From Gammaproteobacteria bacterium (lineage in GTDB: Bacteria; Pseudomonadota; Gammaproteobacteria; Competibacterales; Competibacteraceae), in the NCBI GenBank assembly GCA_020047885.1, contig JAIFNF010000229.1:1-5081 (forward strand): 5,081 nucleotides of DNA, given 5' to 3'. Under the pieces are notes generated by a model, which saw nothing but the letters and a program-made list of their open reading frames with translations, was not told the origin of the DNA and searched no databases. Both the position numbers and the translations under genes were made by a program. The number at the start of each line of letters is the position of its first letter. Position 1 is the first letter of the stretch. Shown here piece by piece: positions 1-5,081 of the stretch.

Positions 1-1376
<1,376 letters not shown>

Positions 1377-1408
1377 TCAATCCGGTTTTTACCCACGAAC
1401 GTTTTTAA

Positions 1409-1412
1409 AAGG
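1409..1412 (+). promoter_or_regulatory. Ribosome binding site of pilZ
   Basis: AAGG lies 8 nt before ATG 1421 in the 44-nt gap after holB. It supports that start over the in-frame GTG at 1445. The rest of the gap (1377-1420) is T-rich and holds two copies of GTTTTTA but no GC-rich stem, so I see no terminator in it. Confidence 0.6.
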
Positions 1413-1420
1413 CGACACCC

Positions 1421-1768
1421 ATGGCGGCCCCCCCCAGACAAGGCGTGATTTCCCTTGCCGTTAAGGACAAGGCGATGCTGCACGCTAATTATATGCCCTT
1501 CATCAAAGGCGGCGGGGTGTTCATCCCGACCGAGAAAACTTTTGAACTGGCTGATGAAGTCTTTCTGCTGTTGACGCTGCTGGAAGATCCGGAGCGCTTC
1601 GCGATCACCGGCAAAGTGGTCTGGATCAATCATCGCACCACGCCCGGTGGTCGGCAGATGGGCGTCGGCATCCAGTTCGGCGGCGCTGATGGCGTCCGGT
1701 TGCAGAAGAAAATTGAAGCGCTGCTGGGTGGTTATACCCGGCTTGACCAGCCCACGAACACCATGTAA
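1421..1768 (+). CDS. pilZ: Type IV pilus assembly protein PilZ
   Basis: Small cytosolic PilZ-domain protein required for type IV pilus biogenesis in Pseudomonas and Xanthomonas, where it acts with the assembly ATPase machinery. The 115 residues match the founding PilZ (about 118) along the whole length: ISLAVKDKAML (10-20), YMPFIKGGGVFIPTEK (24-39), DEVFLLLTL (45-53), GKVVWIN (64-70), GVGIQF (81-86) and the C-terminal PTNTM. As in pilus-type PilZ, there is no N-terminal RxxxR motif, so c-di-GMP binding is not expected; this is family knowledge plus the absence seen here. A run of eight C (1428-1435) forms codons 3-5. The position between holB and tatD is the conserved one in non-enteric gammaproteobacteria, even though other pil genes usually lie elsewhere. 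It implies the organism makes type IV pili. Confidence 0.96.
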   Translation: MAAPPRQGVISLAVKDKAMLHANYMPFIKGGGVFIPTEKTFELADEVFLLLTLLEDPERFAITGKVVWINHRTTPGGRQMGVGIQFGGADGVRLQKKIEALLGGYTRLDQPTNTM

Positions 1769-1784
1769 ACCCCATGGACCTACG

Positions 1785-2564
1785 ATGCTGACGGATTCTC
1801 ATTGCCATCTGGATCGGCTCGATCTCACCCGATTCGGCGGCAGCCTTGAAGGCGTTTTAACCGCAGCGACCGCCCAGGGCGTCACCCGCCTGTTGAGCGT
1901 CGCCACCGATTTGCAGGGCTGGCCGGCGCTGGCTCGATTAACTGAACCCTATCCATTCATCGCGTTGTCCGTGGGCGTCCATCCCGGCGAGGACGAAGAC
2001 CAGGCACCGACCTTGACTGAACTAACGGCGCTGGGTTGGGAATCGCGGGTCGTGGCGATTGGCGAAACCGGCTTGGATTACCACTATGGCCGTGGCCACA
2101 TCGCCCGCCAGCATGACTGGTTCCGGTTGCATATCGCCGCCGCCCGCGAGTTAGGTAAGCCGTTGATCGTCCATACCCGCGAGGCACGGGAAGATACGTT
2201 ACGCATTCTGCACGAGGAAGGCGCAGCGGCAGTCGGCGGTGTGTTGCACTGCTTTACCGAAGATTGGGACATGGCAGAACGGGCGCTGGATTTGAATTTT
2301 TATGTCTCGTTTTCCGGGATTGTGACCTTCAAAAACGCCCGGCCCATTCAGGATGCCGCGCAACGGATGCCCGCTGACCGGTTGCTGATCGAGACCGATT
2401 CGCCTTATCTGGCACCAATCCCGCATCGAGGTAAACCTAACCAACCCGCCTGGGTGCGGCATGTTGCGGAGTTTGTGGCGCAACTGCGCGGTGAATCGCT
2501 GGAGCAAATCGCCGCGACCACGACCGCTAACTATCTGCGGCTGTTCAAACCGGAGGCGCTGTGA
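1785..2564 (+). CDS. ycfH: TatD-family metal-dependent hydrolase (YcfH-type)
   Basis: A TIM-barrel hydrolase of the amidohydrolase superfamily; characterised TatD members are metal-dependent DNases (3'-5' exonuclease), while the natural substrate of the YcfH branch is not settled. The protein has 259 residues, the usual size. Metal ligands are all visible: HxH in DSHCHLD (H6, H8), GVHP (H66), the bridging Glu in GETGLDYH (E94), VHTREA (H130), LHCF (H155) and ETDSPYL (D205). ATG 1785 is chosen because it puts DSHCHLD at the N-terminus, as in the family. The open frame extends back to 1647, but that part overlaps pilZ. No strong Shine-Dalgarno is seen, so translation may depend on ribosomes finishing pilZ 16 nt upstream. 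The neighbour holB matches the E. coli holB-ycfH order, which supports the YcfH assignment over TatD proper. Confidence 0.95.
   Translation: MLTDSHCHLDRLDLTRFGGSLEGVLTAATAQGVTRLLSVATDLQGWPALARLTEPYPFIALSVGVHPGEDEDQAPTLTELTALGWESRVVAIGETGLDYHYGRGHIARQHDWFRLHIAAARELGKPLIVHTREAREDTLRILHEEGAAAVGGVLHCFTEDWDMAERALDLNFYVSFSGIVTFKNARPIQDAAQRMPADRLLIETDSPYLAPIPHRGKPNQPAWVRHVAEFVAQLRGESLEQIAATTTANYLRLFKPEAL
2552..2563 (+). promoter_or_regulatory. Strong Shine-Dalgarno and GTG start of nudL overlapping the tatD-family stop
   Basis: GGAGG (2552-2556) lies 4 nt before GTG 2561, inside the last codons of the hydrolase gene, whose TGA (2562-2564) overlaps the start as GTGA. This fixes the non-ATG start and indicates coupled translation of the two genes. 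Confidence 0.75.
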
Positions 2565-3184
2565 ATCACGCAGAAATGCGCGACCGGGTGCGACGCTGTC
2601 TGCATTCCACTCACGACATCGAAACCGTGACCGGCGACCATGCGGTGGCCGGAATGCAGCGCGAGGAGCGTACTTTGACCCCGGCAGCCGTGCTGGCGCC
2701 ATTGGTGGAGCGTCCCGAGGGTTATACAGTGTTGCTAACGCAGCGGACGGATCATCTGGAGCATCACGCCGGACAGATCAGCTTTCCCGGTGGCCGCGCC
2801 GAGATTGAAGACGTCAGCCCGGTAGAAACGGCTCTGCGCGAGGCCGAGGAGGAAATTGGCCTGCATCGTCGGCATGTGGTCGAAATCGCCGGTTTTCTGG
2901 ATCTCTATCAAACCGTGACCGGCTTCCTGATTACGCCGGTCGTCGGGTTCGTGACGCCGCCCTTCGAACTGCGGCTGGACGCTTTCGAAGTCGCCGAGGC
3001 GTTTGAAGTCCCGCTGGATTTCATTCTTGACCCGCATCATCACGAACGCCGCAGTATGTTGTACAAGGGCCAGCAACGGCAGTATTACGTCATTCCCTAC
3101 GAAAACCGCTTTATCTGGGGCGCGACCGCTGCCATGCTGGTCAATCTCGCCCGGCGACTCACCGGCAACCCGCTACTCGCCTGA
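2561..3184 (+). CDS. nudL: Nudix hydrolase, probable CoA pyrophosphatase
   Basis: Predicted to cleave CoA and its derivatives to 3',5'-ADP and 4'-phosphopantetheine in the cytosol, limiting or recycling the CoA pool. The 207 residues contain the CoA-hydrolase (UPF0035) signature LLTQRTDHLEHHAG followed by QISFPGG (58-78) and a Nudix core REAEEEIGL (93-101) that supplies the metal-binding glutamates. TVTGFLITPVVGF (118-130) and the C-terminal ENRFIWGATAAMLVNL (181-196) match the corresponding parts of E. coli NudL/YeaB (192 residues). In the CoA signature the usual second Arg is Glu at position 66, as far as I can align it; the effect is unknown. The gene starts at GTG with a strong RBS and overlaps the upstream gene by 4 nt. 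Its 3' end overlaps the convergent small gene by 12 bp. The family is secure; the CoA substrate is inferred from the signature. Confidence 0.9.
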   Translation: MNHAEMRDRVRRCLHSTHDIETVTGDHAVAGMQREERTLTPAAVLAPLVERPEGYTVLLTQRTDHLEHHAGQISFPGGRAEIEDVSPVETALREAEEEIGLHRRHVVEIAGFLDLYQTVTGFLITPVVGFVTPPFELRLDAFEVAEAFEVPLDFILDPHHHERRSMLYKGQQRQYYVIPYENRFIWGATAAMLVNLARRLTGNPLLA

Positions 3185-3373
3185 AGTCGGCGCATCGCTG
3201 GCCGCGCCTCGGTGGTGAACGAATTGACGGAGCAGAAACTCCTCATCGCGTGGGGTCAGGTCAAACTGTAGACTGGCTTGCTCGACCGTTTTGAGGGTGC
3301 AATGCTCCTGTTCGACCAGCCACTGAAACGCCCGACGCAGTGCCTCGCCCTCAGGGACAATTGGCTTCAACAT
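3173..3373 (-). CDS. Small conserved-looking protein of unknown function (66 aa)
   Basis: I cannot name this protein. It reads from ATG 3373 down to TAG 3175-3173. The ATG is preferred to the upstream GTG at 3403 because GGAG (plus-strand CTCC 3380-3383) sits 6 nt before it. The sequence begins MLKPIVPEGEALRRAF and is predicted by eye to be helical and soluble: an N-terminal helix (residues 9-22, EALRRAF..WLVEQ), then TLKTVEQASLQFDL and the acidic-aromatic TPRDEEFLLRQF (50-61), and a loose Ala/Ser-rich tail. There is no signal peptide, membrane segment or cysteine motif (one Cys). The helix-turn-helix-like size and charge alternation are compatible with a small regulatory or adaptor protein, but that is speculation. 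It lies 36 nt after ppc on the same strand, so co-transcription is likely. Codon use resembles its neighbours, and the good RBS argues that it is real. Confidence 0.72.
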   Translation of the reverse strand: MLKPIVPEGEALRRAFQWLVEQEHCTLKTVEQASLQFDLTPRDEEFLLRQFVHHRGAASDAPTSGE

Positions 3374-3379
3374 CACGAT

Positions 3380-3383
3380 CTCC
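3380..3383 (-). promoter_or_regulatory. Ribosome binding site of the 66-aa gene
   Basis: On the minus strand GGAG precedes ATG 3373-3371 by 6 nt. It decides the start in favour of this ATG over the GTG ten codons upstream, which would leave only about 6 nt after the ppc stop. Confidence 0.6.
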
Positions 3384-3409
3384 GGTTGCCTTCCAGCACA
3401 CACGCCGCC

Positions 3410-5081
3410 CTACCCGGTATTGCGCATCCCGGCCGCCAAGGCGTTGATCGAACGCAGCAGCGGCCGTAACCAGGTTTCCACTTCGGGCGAGTCCGCGCCA
3501 TAGTCCTGCAGCGCCTGCCGATAGCGCGGCAGCACTGTGACCTGGATATGATTCAGCGGGTCCAGATACGGATTACGCCGCTCCAGCGATTTGGCCAGCG
3601 TTAGATTTTCCTCCAGCAGCGTTGGCAATTGCGCAACCGTCAGAATTTCCCGGCAGGTCTGTGCATATTCGGTATGGAACCGCTCGTAAATACCAGTTTC
3701 TGTTGCCGCATTCGCACACAGTCGGGCGTATTCGCGGGCGATGCCGGGATCAACCTTGCTCAGTGACATTTGGCTGTTATTCAACAGCAACAACGCCAAC
3801 CGCTCGGGATTATCGCCGCGCCAGGCCGCCAGTGCGCTGCCGATGCCATACCAGCCGGGCAGCGTGTGCCGTGACTGTCCCCAACCAAACATCCACGGAA
3901 TCGCCCGCACCGAATATTTGGAGCGGTCCCCACTGGCGCGGTGCGACGGCCGCGAACCCAGGTTCAGCAGGCCGATTTCGCTGACCGGGGTCGCTTCGTA
4001 GAAATACTCGATGAACCCCGGCGTGTGCTCGGTCAGATTCCGGTAGACGGCTTCGCCCTGCTGAACCAGCGTGGCCATGACCGCCGCCGCCTCCGGAGGA
4101 TCCGCCGGCACCTCCTGAATCAGATGCCGGCTGGCCTTCATCAGGCCGGTGATGCCCAAGGTCAGTTCATAGACGGCAGTTTCCAGATTTTGATACTTGA
4201 ACGACAGCACTTCACCCTGTTCGGTGATCTTGATGTGGCCGCGCACCGTGCGCGGGGGTTGCGCCAGAATCGCGTCGTGCACCGGGCCACCGCCACGTCC
4301 CACCGTGCCGCCGCGCCCGTGGAACAGCCGACAACCAAAACCGTGCGCTGCCGTGAGCGCCGCCGCCTGTTGCTGCGCCTGATATAACCCCCAGTTGGAG
4401 GCCAGAATGCCGCCGTCCTTGCAGGAATCGGAGTAGCCGACCATCACATCCTGCACTCCGCCCGCGGCGGTCAACAGTTCCCGATAGGTGGGTTGATCCA
4501 GTAATCGGGTCAGCAGGATCTCGACCCGGTTCAAATCGGCGATGGTTTCAAACAGGGGCGCCACGCGCAATTCACAATGCCAGCCGCCATCGGCGCGGCG
4601 GCCCGCCAGACCGGCAAAACTGGCCAGGAACAGCACCTCCAGGACATGACTGGCTTCATGGGTCATGGAGATGATGTAGTTATCAAACAGGCACGGGCTG
4701 ATCTCCTCCCGCATGTGGGTCATGGTCTGGAAGACGTCCAGCGTTTCGCGGGTCGCCGGACTGAATGCATCGCAGTACAGCAGTGGCGTACCGGGTTTCG
4801 CTAATAACTCGCCGAGGATGGCGAGTCGCTCTTGCTCGGTTAAGCGGGCGTAATCGGGCAGATTGGGTGCCATGGCGAAAATTTCCGTGACCGCCGCCGT
4901 ATGTCGGGCCGATTCCTGCCGCACATCCAGCGCCGCCAGATAAAAGCCAAAGGTCTCCGCCAATCGAATCAGATCCTTCAGTTCACCATTCGCCGCCGCC
5001 TGGTCGCCATGCGCGAGCAGCGAATCACGGATCAGGTACAAGTCTTCGAGAAACTCCGATTCAGCGCCGTAACCCCAGAAG
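3410..5081 (-). CDS. ppc: Phosphoenolpyruvate carboxylase, C-terminal ~556 residues (N-terminus off window)
   Basis: Carboxylates PEP with bicarbonate to oxaloacetate, the anaplerotic feed of the TCA cycle; cytosolic homotetramer. The frame is open to base 5081 and lacks roughly the first 340 residues, including the region of catalytic His138 (E. coli numbering). Seen intact, with E. coli equivalents: DVRQES (Arg396, bases about 4919-4921), APLFET (metal ligand Glu506), GYSDSCKD (Asp543, Lys546), the FHGRGGTVGRGG loop (His579, Arg581, Arg587; His codon at 4319-4321), TEQGE, LGSRPSHR (Arg713) and the terminal MRNTG. Residues of the aspartate/malate inhibitory site are also present: the second loop Arg, SKVD (Lys773), RRNPYLDPLN (Arg832) and MRNTG (Asn881), so feedback inhibition is expected. 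About 17 extra residues relative to E. coli lie between DVRQES and the FHGRGG loop. The 66-aa gene follows 36 nt downstream. No frameshift is seen. Confidence 0.97.
   Translation of the reverse strand, partial: FWGYGAESEFLEDLYLIRDSLLAHGDQAAANGELKDLIRLAETFGFYLAALDVRQESARHTAAVTEIFAMAPNLPDYARLTEQERLAILGELLAKPGTPLLYCDAFSPATRETLDVFQTMTHMREEISPCLFDNYIISMTHEASHVLEVLFLASFAGLAGRRADGGWHCELRVAPLFETIADLNRVEILLTRLLDQPTYRELLTAAGGVQDVMVGYSDSCKDGGILASNWGLYQAQQQAAALTAAHGFGCRLFHGRGGTVGRGGGPVHDAILAQPPRTVRGHIKITEQGEVLSFKYQNLETAVYELTLGITGLMKASRHLIQEVPADPPEAAAVMATLVQQGEAVYRNLTEHTPGFIEYFYEATPVSEIGLLNLGSRPSHRASGDRSKYSVRAIPWMFGWGQSRHTLPGWYGIGSALAAWRGDNPERLALLLLNNSQMSLSKVDPGIAREYARLCANAATETGIYERFHTEYAQTCREILTVAQLPTLLEENLTLAKSLERRNPYLDPLNHIQVTVLPRYRQALQDYGADSPEVETWLRPLLRSINALAAGMRNTG

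Noticed and set aside
1384..1411. T-runs between holB and pilZ as an intrinsic terminator
   Set aside because: No GC-rich hairpin precedes either T5 run, and the genes on both sides are expected to be co-transcribed.
1647..1784. Extended N-terminus of the TatD-family protein from an upstream start
   Set aside because: It would overlap most of the pilZ 3' end and add 46 residues before the DSHCHLD motif, which is N-terminal in this family.
2199..2702. 167-codon open frame on the minus strand opposite the TatD-family and Nudix genes
   Set aside because: It is antisense to clearly conserved motifs, Arg/Gly-rich, with no family resemblance.
3941..4387. 148-codon open frame on the plus strand within ppc
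   Set aside because: It is a shadow of the intact PEPC catalytic region, very Arg-rich and without recognisable motifs.

Overview
The window looks like ordinary chromosomal housekeeping sequence from a GC-rich gammaproteobacterium. The gene order tmk - holB - pilZ - tatD/ycfH is the arrangement familiar from Pseudomonas-like and other non-enteric gammaproteobacteria; E. coli has tmk-holB-ycfH without pilZ. The protein sequences fit that group. Naming a genus would be a guess; nothing here looks like phage, plasmid or insertion sequence.

Layout, plus strand (1-3184): the 3' two thirds of thymidylate kinase (tmk) overlaps by 4 nt the start of holB (DNA polymerase III delta'). In this sequence holB is broken by a frame change near base 551, with about nine codons missing. 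After 44 nt comes pilZ (type IV pilus assembly), 16 nt later a TatD-family metal-dependent hydrolase, and overlapping its stop by 4 nt a Nudix CoA pyrophosphatase (nudL-like). All five run in one direction with gaps of 44 nt or less and two 4-nt overlaps, so they probably form one transcription unit mixing DNA replication and dNTP supply, pilus assembly, DNA/metabolite hydrolysis and CoA turnover.

Layout, minus strand (3173-5081): the last ~556 residues of phosphoenolpyruvate carboxylase (ppc) enter from the right edge. They are followed, after a short gap, by a 66-residue protein of unknown function whose end overlaps the end of the Nudix gene by 12 bp in a tail-to-tail arrangement. ppc replenishes oxaloacetate for the TCA cycle, and its visible catalytic and allosteric residues are intact.

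There is no RNA gene, CRISPR array, transposon or attachment site that I can see, and no gene-free stretch longer than 44 nt. The most notable anomaly is the lesion in holB, an essential gene in E. coli. A small reading-frame-changing deletion or an assembly fault explains it better than biology such as programmed frameshifting. I do not see a previously undescribed system in this window.
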